From the NCBI GenBank assembly GCA_946626605.1, contig CAMOUL010000013.1, forward strand, positions 1 through 56,083: a DNA stretch of 56,083 bases. Reading direction: 5' to 3'. Position numbers and translations under genes: made by a program. Source of the stretch: an uncultured Bacteroidales bacterium. Lineage in GTDB: Bacteria > Bacteroidota > Bacteroidia > Bacteroidales > Paludibacteraceae. A model generated the notes under the pieces. It had not been told where the DNA came from, made no database searches, and worked only from the letters and a program-made list of their open reading frames with translations. Positions 10,101 through 17,714 of the stretch are shown here, in pieces; the stretch's first letter is position 1, and the number at the start of each line of letters is the position of its first letter.

Positions 10101-12493
10101 TTCCGGCACAGGCTATCTATGCCGTAGGCGATCTCGAGCTCTATATCAAGGTTCGCACCACTGACTCCATCTATTTCTCCAGCGCGTTTGGTGCTGATTA
10201 TGCTCCGGCTCCGGTAGATCCGAATCAAAAAGAAGCGCAGATGATCGTGCCGAACGTGGATTATGAGATTCCGGGTGACAACCAGGAACATTGGTATCTT
10301 GTCTGCGCTCCGTATATCCAGAATAACTATATCTACACCGACTCCAGCACGCTGACTTATGAGTTGAACGGTACCGCTACTATCGAGGCTACCGCTACGT
10401 TCCAGGACAATATGGATTGCCAGATGCCGGTTCGTAAGCGTACAATCAATAAGTCCGGTGGCCTCCATAAGGGTACCAAACCGCTCTCTGAGTTGGTGAA
10501 CAAGGCACTGGAGAAAGCCGGTATGAAATACGATGTATCGTCCTTCCAGGATAAGTTTGTGGACAGCTTGCTCCATAAGTTCATCACCAAGGACTCCGTA
10601 ACCGGTTACGTTCGTATCAAGACTGACCAGACGATTAAGTTCCGCATCAATACCCCGCAGGTAAGAGGTCTTGAAGACTGTCTCACTAACCCGATGTTCT
10701 TCGACTGGGAACATGGTAACGTGAACCCGGCAGGTCAGCATACCTGGTATGTAGCTATGTTGGATTCTACGAAGATTCCGGAAGGCAAGGATCTGCGTAT
10801 CCACCTCGATAACTGGTCCAAGACGGAGACCGCTACAGCAAACGCTACGCTCTATTTCAAGTGTAAAGATCCGGAGCAGGGTCATATCACGAAGACCATT
10901 GCACAGGAAGATGGCGAGTGGAAAGATATCGCTCGTGACTTTATCGCAAACGCCGGATGGCCTCCGTTCCTGTTCCTCGATTACACCTCCGACCAGACGA
11001 CCCATCTCTGGATTGAGCTGATCGATCAACAGCCGCGTGATACCGTTCGTACGGATACTACCTTCTTCGTATGCGCAGGCGATCCTATTATCGGTAAAGA
11101 GCATACTGTGATCGTGATGAAGGATACCGTTTGGAACGATACCATCTCGGATCTCAAGGATGAGACCAAAGCAGCGTTGTACGACTCAATCTCTACCGTA
11201 CACGCATACGTATTGCGCGATCCTAAATTATATGACATCGCATCGCAGGTATCTATCAAGAAAGGTGAAGTACTCGACTTGAGCGCCGTTACAGCATGGC
11301 TTAACGCGCAGTATGCTGCGGACGATAACGATACGCTGAAGGATGTAACTGCTATTACATGGCAGTATAGCCTTGATGGTGTTACCTATGAAGATATACC
11401 GGCTACGCCGCTGCCTTATGCACGTATCAACCTCCAGTACACGGCTACGCTCCAGTGTAGCGGTACGATCGATACGACGTACATGAATACCGTTCGCGAC
11501 ACCATCTACGATACCTTCTGTAAGACCTATACTTGGGAAGGTAATACGTACGATAAGGACACGCTGGATTCTGTAACTTATGCAGGTGGTCTCTACCGGG
11601 GCGATAGTATCGCATATATCAGCCTCACGAAACTGCCGGTAGCCCTGGGTGATACTACCGTTAACGACGTATGTAAGAGCTTTACATGGCATGGTGTGAC
11701 CTACGATAAGGACACTACCGCTATCGACACGCTCGTTGACGCTGCGGCTAATGGTTGCGACAGTATCGTAACGCTCCATCTAACGCTCCTGCCACCGGTG
11801 AAGTATTCTATCCCCAAAGATACATGTAACATGTACACATGGCATGGCGTACCTTACTATAACGACACCATCGTCAGCGATACGATTATCGGCGGCGCTT
11901 ATAATGGTTGCGATAGTATCGTAACGCTGACCCTGACGATCCAGAAACCGTATATCTTTACCCTCCCGATGGTAGCTAAGTATGGCGACCGCCTGCTGAT
12001 GATCGACCGCAACGCAATCGTTAAGATACCGGGATGGGAGAACCTGCCGGATTCTGTGGATACGGAAGGTAATGTGACCTGGTGGAAAGAAGGTGAGGCG
12101 GAATCGATCGGTAGCGGATATTACTACACCCAGTCTAACGGCGAACCGCTGGCTGCCGGTACGTACTACGCTACGATTTCGCTCCCGGCAGCAGACGGAA
12201 CTCCTTGTGGAGTGAAGGGTGAGACCGATCACTATCCGATTGCGGCTGCTGCAGCTGCTCCGGCACTCGTGCCGACGCTGGCTCGTCCGGGTGAGAATAT
12301 TAGCGTGATCAACCTCGATCCGAACACGACCACTACGATCCGTCTCTATACGACCGAAGGTCTGCTCCAGAAATCATTCGTGGTTTCCGGCGAGACGACA
12401 TTCGTTATCAAGGCTGCTGACGCACACGGATTCTATCTGGTTGAGCTGAGCAACGAGAGCCTGAAGACAACATTACGTTATATCGTTAAATAA
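7139..12493 (+). CDS. Giant T9SS cargo protein, 1784 residues, about ten repeated domains
   Basis: Signal peptide MKKFFLLTLASLMTVFAMA. The body is about ten units of roughly 110-150 residues. Each opens with a motif like FNW..GN.Q.AN..LWY.VDL (for example near residues 32, 400, 520, 640 and 1180) and contains V.F.CP and a TVWI.L.TSQ-like strand, the pattern of a jelly-roll or P-domain-like adhesive fold. Near residues 1455-1600 come three CKTYTW.G..YD...GCDSIVTL.LTI repeats. The end (ISVINLDPNTTTTIRLYTTE, then GLLQKSF, and GFYLVEL) is a full-length type A T9SS sorting domain ending LRYIVK. Likely a long surface fibre or adhesin. The protein shares domain type with the one at 2508-4346. Ligand unknown. 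Confidence 0.82.
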   Translation: MKKFFLLTLASLMTVFAMAKGDGSGSTKANAIEFDWDKGNVHMSGTKWYHVDLSPLYEEENPSLTLFVTNPDRSNSVNADLKATVAGETETKHYVVSPHEHQTYTANATVLVRMRQTEIYLTLTTDGEVRLSAKVFESADLDETCKDARVLKWDTEATQTKGYAAWWKVDISQFKDATLKKDAKVTITNIGSGPVNLRTGQSFDCPSSGTTRRDYALAAGESVIDTIPQSMIASVYPDELYFTIENLEQPVKMKVEMIDQPIVPVIPAPSAMPAVVLNVNPTDSTVQSTVIPAGQTLYALSVKDMDALTKYEPEFTYRNEGAATAHMTIKMAFERPAYGTTNTSYEIAAGGEEIVVYKKNMLDGMIDNVDSIYLLISTDQPINFYGRFKHVREGKACKTNIDFNWETGHTQEARTTQWYAVDVTAARDNLQDIVVHVQNLGTEAAKLKAMVAFSCPYIDLQEITRTVAAGSTAPERAINYSMYAAMTDTVWIGLETSQDIKFWATTRPTKINEPDDACLTAKKFNWVDGEQQGANDTIWYKIAMEEAREQSAKFPTVFVQNLSATNELKVEAELSLECPDSIENEKHTMTIAANGSYSRQLSRNMFENIVQDTIYVRVISSQPVKLQIRLTEEAEGASCASAIPFNWVSGNTQAANANLWYVVDLHEVMKDGNDIRLHIENRENKAGKGVAQLVFSCPVEEAPSVQDFSLAANAERKITLQNSTFDVLEDSIVFVNLQGTTSVRFWAEKLPVEPFDTITGEGLTLIPLKWDSLYEQDVDTAWYIITKEEIDKVRNADQKLKPVAHLINLGSTKNTIKAEAAYAFPIVKKMMTKSQELKAGQHYSDTVPASTFEQIIGTKANPKKDTIIIRVTRPVGTANFQFKAELVKAFSGNSRYDALPVRMGESYGQAANTEIWYKVKTADLKADKALFNRSLKVIAKNAGAGETTVKVAVYEGLLSETDLFEEYAIDEKYRERKLKKGASKSHNVPAQAIYAVGDLELYIKVRTTDSIYFSSAFGADYAPAPVDPNQKEAQMIVPNVDYEIPGDNQEHWYLVCAPYIQNNYIYTDSSTLTYELNGTATIEATATFQDNMDCQMPVRKRTINKSGGLHKGTKPLSELVNKALEKAGMKYDVSSFQDKFVDSLLHKFITKDSVTGYVRIKTDQTIKFRINTPQVRGLEDCLTNPMFFDWEHGNVNPAGQHTWYVAMLDSTKIPEGKDLRIHLDNWSKTETATANATLYFKCKDPEQGHITKTIAQEDGEWKDIARDFIANAGWPPFLFLDYTSDQTTHLWIELIDQQPRDTVRTDTTFFVCAGDPIIGKEHTVIVMKDTVWNDTISDLKDETKAALYDSISTVHAYVLRDPKLYDIASQVSIKKGEVLDLSAVTAWLNAQYAADDNDTLKDVTAITWQYSLDGVTYEDIPATPLPYARINLQYTATLQCSGTIDTTYMNTVRDTIYDTFCKTYTWEGNTYDKDTLDSVTYAGGLYRGDSIAYISLTKLPVALGDTTVNDVCKSFTWHGVTYDKDTTAIDTLVDAAANGCDSIVTLHLTLLPPVKYSIPKDTCNMYTWHGVPYYNDTIVSDTIIGGAYNGCDSIVTLTLTIQKPYIFTLPMVAKYGDRLLMIDRNAIVKIPGWENLPDSVDTEGNVTWWKEGEAESIGSGYYYTQSNGEPLAAGTYYATISLPAADGTPCGVKGETDHYPIAAAAAAPALVPTLARPGENISVINLDPNTTTTIRLYTTEGLLQKSFVVSGETTFVIKAADAHGFYLVELSNESLKTTLRYIVK

Positions 12494-12510
12494 GAATAGG
12501 AGGTAGCACA

Positions 12511-13992
12511 ATGAAGACTATTAAATCAATTCTGATTGCAACTACCCTGGTTTGCGCTACTGCTGTGTCGAGTCTGTCGGCACAGCAGGCAGCCCAGCCT
12601 GCCAAAGAACACCAATGGAAGGTAGCCGTAGGCGACTCCGTTATGATCAAGCGCGAGTGCGTAGAGTATCTGACCGGAGAGAGACCTTCCGTATGGGTGT
12701 GGGATAAAGTACATACCGTACGTCAGTTGGGTACCAAGCGTTTCCCCGAGGGTGTTCTGTTGATGAATATCTACTCGTGGATCTGCGAGGAGTGCTTGAT
12801 TCCTGTAACTCATAATGAGCAGGAAGTAGCAGAACAGCCGAAGGAAGAGCCGAAAGCTCAACCGAAAGAAGAGCCTAAGAAGGAGGTAGCTGCTGTTCAG
12901 CCTGCAGAAGAGCCTAAGAAGGAGGAACCTGCTGTTCAGCCTGTAGAGGAGCCTAAGAAAGAGGAACCTGCTGTTCTGCCTGTAGAAGAGCCTAAGAAAG
13001 AGGAACCTGCTGTTCAGCCTGCAGAAGAGCCTAAGAAAGAGGAACCGAAAGAGGAGCCTAAGAAAGAAGAACCGCAAACAGTTCTGGCAAACCAAGGCGA
13101 CACTCTCCACTCCCAGCAGAATTTCAAGCACAACTATGACCGCTTCACAATCGGTCTGCGCGGTGGTGCTGCCGGCTTGCTGCATCAGACCAAAGAAGGT
13201 AACTGGACTTGCGGAGGTGACGTAGTGCTCGATCTGCAATATGCTCACTACTGGGCTAAAGACGGACGTCCTGTAGATCTGGGTATCATTACCGGCGTAG
13301 GTCTCGGCTATGCGCAGAGTAGTGTAAAATCGAGTGTGAACTCCACGCGTCCGGGTGTGGAAGACCTTGATGCCGCTAACCCGATGCATATTGATTATAC
13401 GATCCGTGCAGACGAAGTCAAAGAGCACGATGGCCAGCTCCAGTTGGAGGTGCCGTTGATGTTCTCCTTGATTCACCAGAACGGTCTGTTCTTCAATGTC
13501 GGTCCGAAATTCATGCTTCCGGTATTCACTCCGTACAAGCAAACGATTTCGAATAACCCGAACACTTTTGTGGAGGCATACTATCAGGAGACAGGCGTCC
13601 GCGTAACCAATGACGTGATCACAGGTCTTTTGGCTGAGGACAAATATACCAGCAAAGGTACGGACTACAAGAACAAATTCACCATCAACGTAATGCTGAC
13701 GGCTGAGATCGGTTACGAGTGGATCCTGAATAGCGGTAACTCGCTCGGTTTGGGAGCATATGCTAACTATAGCGTATATAACAGCTTCAAGAACAATCCA
13801 GAAGATCCTGCGACCGATCCGCTGATCCGTGTCGAGTCTGCTCCGTCCAGCACTTCGAACGCTGTGATTAACGTTAATCCGTTGACGGGAACGTATGCTT
13901 CGGGTCTGGGCTTCTTCGATGCAGGTGTGAAACTGGCATACCATTTCAACTTCCCGAAGAAACGTCAAAACAACGATTCCAAATTGTTCTAA
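12511..13992 (+). CDS. Outer-membrane beta-barrel protein with Pro/Glu/Lys linker
   Basis: Signal peptide MKTIKSILIATTLVCATAVSSLSAQ. Residues about 33-105 form a small SH3-like domain (VAVGDSVMIKRECVEYLTG). Residues about 108-190 are a PKEEP-rich linker, and residues about 205-493 read as an outer-membrane beta barrel (alternating strands, FTIGLRGGAAGLL near the start and VKLAYHFNFPKKRQ near the end). The order suggests a periplasmic domain tethered by a stiff linker to a barrel. The linker recalls TonB, but the barrel is at the other end. It starts 17 bp after the giant cargo gene and ends 6 bp before tsaB. It could anchor or help present the cargo proteins upstream; that is inference. It is not clearly PorP/SprF or OmpA. 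Confidence 0.7.
   Translation: MKTIKSILIATTLVCATAVSSLSAQQAAQPAKEHQWKVAVGDSVMIKRECVEYLTGERPSVWVWDKVHTVRQLGTKRFPEGVLLMNIYSWICEECLIPVTHNEQEVAEQPKEEPKAQPKEEPKKEVAAVQPAEEPKKEEPAVQPVEEPKKEEPAVLPVEEPKKEEPAVQPAEEPKKEEPKEEPKKEEPQTVLANQGDTLHSQQNFKHNYDRFTIGLRGGAAGLLHQTKEGNWTCGGDVVLDLQYAHYWAKDGRPVDLGIITGVGLGYAQSSVKSSVNSTRPGVEDLDAANPMHIDYTIRADEVKEHDGQLQLEVPLMFSLIHQNGLFFNVGPKFMLPVFTPYKQTISNNPNTFVEAYYQETGVRVTNDVITGLLAEDKYTSKGTDYKNKFTINVMLTAEIGYEWILNSGNSLGLGAYANYSVYNSFKNNPEDPATDPLIRVESAPSSTSNAVINVNPLTGTYASGLGFFDAGVKLAYHFNFPKKRQNNDSKLF
12838..13075 (+). repeat. 39-bp coding repeat (Pro/Glu/Lys linker)
   Basis: The word GCCTAAGAA recurs at 12912, 12951, 12990 and 13029, exactly 39 bp (13 codons) apart, inside a longer low-complexity region encoding EEPKKEEPAVQPV units. 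Confidence 0.9.
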
Positions 13993-13998
13993 AAACGT

Positions 13999-14775
13999 AT
14001 GACGATACTATGTATCGAAACTAGTACATCGGTTTGTTCGGCCGCCATCTGCAAGGATGGCGAGCCGGTCAAACAGTGTATATCCTATGAGGGTAGCAAC
14101 CACGCACGGTTGCTACCTCGCTATATAGAGGAACTGCTCTCGTTGGCTCGGGAGCAGGGACTCTCTATAGAGGCAGTAGCCCTCTCCGAAGGACCGGGTA
14201 GTTATACCGGTCTGCGTATCGGCGCCTCTACAGCGAAGGGCCTGTGCTACGGACTTAATATACCCTTGATCCCCATCCCGACTCTGGAGGTCCTCTGCGA
14301 AGCGGCGAGGGAGAAAATACCGTGCATTCATGCACGATTACAATCCGCAGAACCCGCGGTCCTCGTTCCCATGATCGACGCCCGGAGGATGGAAGTCTAT
14401 ACGGCTATCTTTGATAGCGAGTCGAAAGTCGAAAGTACAAAGTCGAAAGAAGAAAGAGCGCGTGCTGTCGTGGTCGAGAACGAGGAGTCGGTGCTCAGTC
14501 AGCATGCTCAGCCTGCGGTCTGTGCTCAGTCAGCCGAAGGCGGTCTGGCAGCAGAGCGGTCTTATTTCTACTTCGGCGACGGGGCAGCGAAGTGCGCTAA
14601 GATATTTACGAAGCCTAACTGGCATTTCATCCCTAATATCGTGCCGGAGGCGCAGTATATGGGGGCGTTAGTCGAAAGTCGAAAGATGATCAGCGGGGCG
14701 GAACTGGCGTACTACGAGCCCTTCTATTTGAAGGAGTTTATTGCCGCACCGAGTCATGTGAAAGGTTTAAATTAG
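13999..14775 (+). CDS. tsaB: tRNA threonylcarbamoyladenosine biosynthesis protein TsaB
   Basis: The N terminus MTILCIETSTSVCSAAICKD and the block LSEGPGSYTGLRIGASTAKG are hallmarks of TsaB, the partner of TsaD that helps make t6A37 in ANN-decoding tRNAs in the cytoplasm. At 258 residues it is longer than many TsaB proteins. The extra length lies in the loop after residue 140: codons 141-152 are written by five 7-bp repeats (GTCGAAA type, 14421-14455), and a second low-complexity stretch holds a 13-bp word twice (14491 and 14522). Two more copies of GTCGAAA lie at 14671-14684. The conserved N-terminal half is intact. The gene follows the barrel gene by 6 bp and precedes an 11-bp repeat array. 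Confidence 0.92.
   Translation: MTILCIETSTSVCSAAICKDGEPVKQCISYEGSNHARLLPRYIEELLSLAREQGLSIEAVALSEGPGSYTGLRIGASTAKGLCYGLNIPLIPIPTLEVLCEAAREKIPCIHARLQSAEPAVLVPMIDARRMEVYTAIFDSESKVESTKSKEERARAVVVENEESVLSQHAQPAVCAQSAEGGLAAERSYFYFGDGAAKCAKIFTKPNWHFIPNIVPEAQYMGALVESRKMISGAELAYYEPFYLKEFIAAPSHVKGLN
14421..14455. repeat. Heptamer array inside tsaB
   Basis: Five 7-bp units: GTCGAAA, GTCGAAA, GTACAAA, GTCGAAA, GAAGAAA. It encodes the polar stretch SKVESTKSKEE. The same GTCGAAA word is found in miaB (17926) and again in tsaB (14671). Confidence 0.9.
14491..14534. repeat. 13-bp word duplicated in tsaB
   Basis: GTGCTCAGTCAGC occurs at 14491-14503 and 14522-14534, with a partial TGCTCAGC at 14505. This lies in the same extended loop of TsaB as the heptamer array. 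Confidence 0.7.
14671..14684. repeat. Two heptamers inside tsaB 3' part
   Basis: Two direct copies of GTCGAAA. They encode VESRK within the C-terminal region of TsaB. Only two copies, but the word equals that of the larger array 250 bp upstream. Confidence 0.6.
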
Positions 14776-14803
14776 AAGAAATCAGAGTCTAACCCTACGT
14801 ACT

Positions 14804-14884
14804 GGTCGCGATGAGGTCGCGGGATGGTCGCGGGATGGTCGCGGGATTGGAGGCTAAATGAAGGCTGAATGAAGGCTGAATAAG
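14804..14884. repeat. Two adjacent 11-bp repeat arrays upstream of the porW/sprE-like gene
   Basis: Four 11-bp units of GGTCGCGGGAT type at 14804-14847, a 4-bp joint, then three units of GGCTGAATGAA type at 14852-14884. The array fills most of the 117-bp gap and ends 8 bp before ATG 14893, so it makes up the leader of that gene. Confidence 0.9.
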
Positions 14885-14892
14885 AGTTAAGA

Positions 14893-17505
14893 ATGCATAG
14901 AATACTCAAACATATTCAAGTATCACGGTTAATCATTTTGGGATTAGCCGTAATCTCTTTTGTCTCTTGCTCTACCCAGAAAAACACATGGGCGACCCGG
15001 TCGTTTCATCAGACGAAAGTCAAATATAACATCCTTTACAACGGAAACATCGCGTATGACGAAGGCCTGAAGGCCATCCGCGATGCCAACACCGATGACT
15101 ACAGCCGCGTGCTGTACCTCTATCCGGTGTCGAACCACACGGCGGCGCAGGCAGGGGCCTCGCAGATGGATAAGACCATCGATAAATGCCGTAAGTGCAT
15201 CAAGCTGCACTCTATCAAGTCGAAACCCAAACGTAACCCTAAAAAGGCGAACGATCCCAAATATAAACTCTGGCTGCAATCCGAAGAGTTCAACAAGAAT
15301 ATGGATCTGGCATGGCTGCGACTCGGCCAGGCGGAGTTCCACAAAGGCGATTTCCTCGGTGCCGTCAGTACCTTCAATTATATCATCAATCATTACCAGA
15401 ACGACCCGGACATGATCGCGCAATGCCAGCTATGGGTGGCGCGCGCCTATGCGGAGTTAGGTTGGCAATACGAGGCGGAGGACATGCTCAACCGTGTGCA
15501 GATTGACGCCCTCAGCCGCAAGCATGCAAAGCTCTATGCCGCCGTCAAAGCCGATGTGCTCCTGCATGGAGAGCATTATCACGAAGCGATACCGTTTGTG
15601 AAGATCGCTCTGCCGCACGAGAAACGGAAGATCTACCGCCCGCGGTTCGCGTATGTCTTAGGCCAACTCTATGAGAGGGAGGGTAAGAAAGACGATGCCA
15701 TCAGCGCTTATAAGTCCGTCGTGCGTATGGCGCCGCCTAACGAGATGGATTTTAATGCGCGTATCCGCATGGCGGAGTTAGGAGGCAAGAACTCCCTGCG
15801 AAAGCTCCGTACGATGACCAAGCAGACGAAATTCAAAGACCGCTTGGATCAGATCTACGGCGCAATGGGAAATATCTATCTATCCGTTCCGGATACCGCC
15901 AAAGCCTTGGAGATGTATGAGAAAGCGATTGCCGAATCGACCCAAGGCGGTACGGCGAAAGCTGCTATCCTCGTGCGCGCGGGAGATATCTATTTTGAAC
16001 AACGCGCGTACGTGAACGCGCAGCCTTGCTACCGCGAAGCGGTGACCATCCTCACGGCGGAGAACAGCGATTATCCACGTATCCAGAAACGTTCCGAGGT
16101 CCTCGACGAACTCATCGTCTCTTATACCCAGGCGCAGCTGCAGGACTCCCTGCAGAAACTCAGCCACATGACCGAGGCCGAGCAACGCGCTATCGTCGAT
16201 AAGATCATCGCCGACCTCATCGAGGCGGAAAAAGCCGACTCTGTCAAGCAGGCCGAAGAAGCACTCGCTATCGCCCGTGGCGATGACGGACCGAGGTCGG
16301 TCAATACAGCGAACATGTTAGGCGGTGGAGGAAACCAGAAAGCAGAGTGGTATTTCTATAACCCCCAGCTCGTCAAGCAAGGTCAGCAGGAATGGCGCCG
16401 CCGTTGGGGCACACGTCCGCTGGAGGATAACTGGAGGCGGAAGAACAAACAGGTCGTTATTAGTGATGAAATGAGCGCTGCGCTCAATGAGGAGAATGAT
16501 GGAATGTCTGCGGACTCCTTAGCAACCGACTCCACGGCTGTACCCGCACCGAAGATAGAGACCGATACCCATAAGCCCGAGTATTACCTCCAGCAGATCC
16601 CGCGTACCGAGCAGGATTTTGCGGCGAGCGACAGCCTCTGGCGCGAAGCGATGGTGGCGCTCTATTATATCTACCGCGACAAGCTGGAGGACGAAGAGTT
16701 GGCGCAGGAGACCCTCCGTGCGCTCGATGCACGCTTCGGTAACCATCCTTCCGTCTTGGCGATCCATGAGGATGAGAACCTCCGCGCGCTGCGCCATGAC
16801 GAGGCGTATATAGCCCGAATGAAGAAGATGTTAGCCGACCAGGACTCGCTCTATGCCGCTACTTATGCTGCTTATACCAAAGGTCAGTATGCCGAAGTCA
16901 AGGCGAATAAGAACTACATGGAGACGACCTACCCGCAGAGCTCTCTGATGCCGCGGTTCCTGTTCCTCAATGCTGTCTCTGTAGCCAAGACCGAAGGACA
17001 ACCGGCATTCATCGCCGAGCTGCAGAACCTCGTAGCGAACTATGGTTCGACGGAGTTAGGCACCATGGCGAAAGATATGCTCGCGATGATGGGGCAGGGT
17101 ATGGAGAGCCAGAAAGGCGGCGCTACGTCGTCCCTGGCTGACATGCGCGGACAGGTCGAGGAGACACCCGAAGAACAAGAGGCGGCTGCACAGGAGTGGA
17201 GCGAGGACCGCAAACAACCTTCTGTCGTCGTGCTGATACTGCCTCAGGCTTCCGAAGAGGCACTGAACGAACTCCTGTACGAGGTGGCACTGTTCAACTT
17301 CTCGCAGTTCCTCATCCGTGATTTCGACCTGCAGAAGATGCCGGTATGGGGCGAGACATGCGCGCTGCGCGTCAGCGGTTTTGCAGATATGGATGAGGCA
17401 GAATGGTGGATGGACCTCCTGCAGAAGAACGCAGATATGCAAACGATCCTGCAAGGCATACAAATAAAGGCAGTCACCGAAGTAAACCTGCCTTTATTGA
17501 AGTAG
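14893..17505 (+). CDS. porW: T9SS/gliding-type TPR lipoprotein, PorW/SprE-like
   Basis: The lipoprotein signal ends VISFVSC with Cys26 as the lipid site, followed by STQKNTWATRSFHQTKVKYN and ILYNGNIAYDEG. This start (CST.KNT, then YN..YNG...) is characteristic of SprE/PorW, a periplasm-facing outer-membrane lipoprotein needed for type IX secretion. Residues about 130-400 contain TPR-like helices (WLRLGQAEFHKGDFLGAVST; ALEMYEKAIAESTQGG). A long Gln/Glu/Ala-rich C-terminal half follows. The length of 870 residues fits SprE better than the shorter PorW of Porphyromonas. It fits the T9SS cargo cluster just upstream. The start at 14893 is set by the signal peptide. The last codons lie in an 11-bp stem hairpin (17463-17499). 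Confidence 0.82.
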   Translation: MHRILKHIQVSRLIILGLAVISFVSCSTQKNTWATRSFHQTKVKYNILYNGNIAYDEGLKAIRDANTDDYSRVLYLYPVSNHTAAQAGASQMDKTIDKCRKCIKLHSIKSKPKRNPKKANDPKYKLWLQSEEFNKNMDLAWLRLGQAEFHKGDFLGAVSTFNYIINHYQNDPDMIAQCQLWVARAYAELGWQYEAEDMLNRVQIDALSRKHAKLYAAVKADVLLHGEHYHEAIPFVKIALPHEKRKIYRPRFAYVLGQLYEREGKKDDAISAYKSVVRMAPPNEMDFNARIRMAELGGKNSLRKLRTMTKQTKFKDRLDQIYGAMGNIYLSVPDTAKALEMYEKAIAESTQGGTAKAAILVRAGDIYFEQRAYVNAQPCYREAVTILTAENSDYPRIQKRSEVLDELIVSYTQAQLQDSLQKLSHMTEAEQRAIVDKIIADLIEAEKADSVKQAEEALAIARGDDGPRSVNTANMLGGGGNQKAEWYFYNPQLVKQGQQEWRRRWGTRPLEDNWRRKNKQVVISDEMSAALNEENDGMSADSLATDSTAVPAPKIETDTHKPEYYLQQIPRTEQDFAASDSLWREAMVALYYIYRDKLEDEELAQETLRALDARFGNHPSVLAIHEDENLRALRHDEAYIARMKKMLADQDSLYAATYAAYTKGQYAEVKANKNYMETTYPQSSLMPRFLFLNAVSVAKTEGQPAFIAELQNLVANYGSTELGTMAKDMLAMMGQGMESQKGGATSSLADMRGQVEETPEEQEAAAQEWSEDRKQPSVVVLILPQASEEALNELLYEVALFNFSQFLIRDFDLQKMPVWGETCALRVSGFADMDEAEWWMDLLQKNADMQTILQGIQIKAVTEVNLPLLK
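17463..17499 (+). other. Hairpin overlapping the 3' end of the porW/sprE-like gene
   Basis: AATAAAGGCAG pairs with CTGCCTTTATT (11 bp) around a 14-nt loop, inside the last codons. No T run follows, so it is not a standard terminator. It could protect the mRNA end or be chance. Confidence 0.4.
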
Positions 17506-17534
17506 TCGGGAAGTAAAGCGTGCCATTCTTCCCA

Positions 17535-17565
17535 ACAAAAAATGGAACCCGTAAGGATTCCATTT
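17535..17565 (-). terminator. Terminator of tRNA-Pro
   Basis: On the minus strand, AATGGAA and TTCCATT form a stem around a 10-nt loop and are followed by six T residues. It lies right after the tRNA 3' end. Confidence 0.75.
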
Positions 17566-17566
17566 G

Positions 17567-17640
17567 TCGGGAAGACGTGATTCGAACACGCGACCTCCGG
17601 TCCCCCAGACCGTTGCGCTACCGGGCTGCGCCACTTCCCG
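17567..17640 (-). tRNA. tRNA-Pro (anticodon GGG)
   Basis: On the minus strand the sequence folds into a full cloverleaf: acceptor CGGGAAG/CTTCCCG, D stem GCGC/GCGC, anticodon loop CTGGGGG (anticodon GGG, G37 next to it), T stem GCGTG/CACGT with loop TTCGAAT. The discriminator base is A; CCA is not encoded. It reads CCC and CCU codons. It has its own promoter (17668-17699) and terminator, and lies divergent to miaB. Confidence 0.93.
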
Positions 17641-17667
17641 CCGCGTTCGTTTTTACGAAAGCGGGTG

Positions 17668-17699
17668 CAAAGGTACTGCTTTTTTCTGACATACGCAAA
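17668..17699 (-). promoter_or_regulatory. Promoter of tRNA-Pro
   Basis: On the minus strand TTTG (17696-17699) and TACCTTTG (17668-17675) are 20 bp apart, a perfect Bacteroidota promoter, 28 bp before the tRNA 5' end. Confidence 0.8.
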
Positions 17700-17714
17700 T
17701 TTTTAGAGCATAAA

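Noticed and set aside
7550..11104. Long open frame on the minus strand (1184 codons) inside the giant cargo gene
   Set aside because: The plus-strand product has a signal peptide, regular repeats and a T9SS domain. The antisense translation has no domain pattern and is open only because of the repeated, biased codons of the real gene.
12526..13968. Open minus-strand frame of 480 codons opposite the barrel gene
   Set aside because: It is a mirror of the PKEEP repeats (FLFLRLFYRL runs) and shows no independent features.
17520..17714. Upstream extension of miaB to 17520
   Set aside because: It would run through tRNA-Pro and its promoter. ATG 17715 gives the exact MiaB N terminus.
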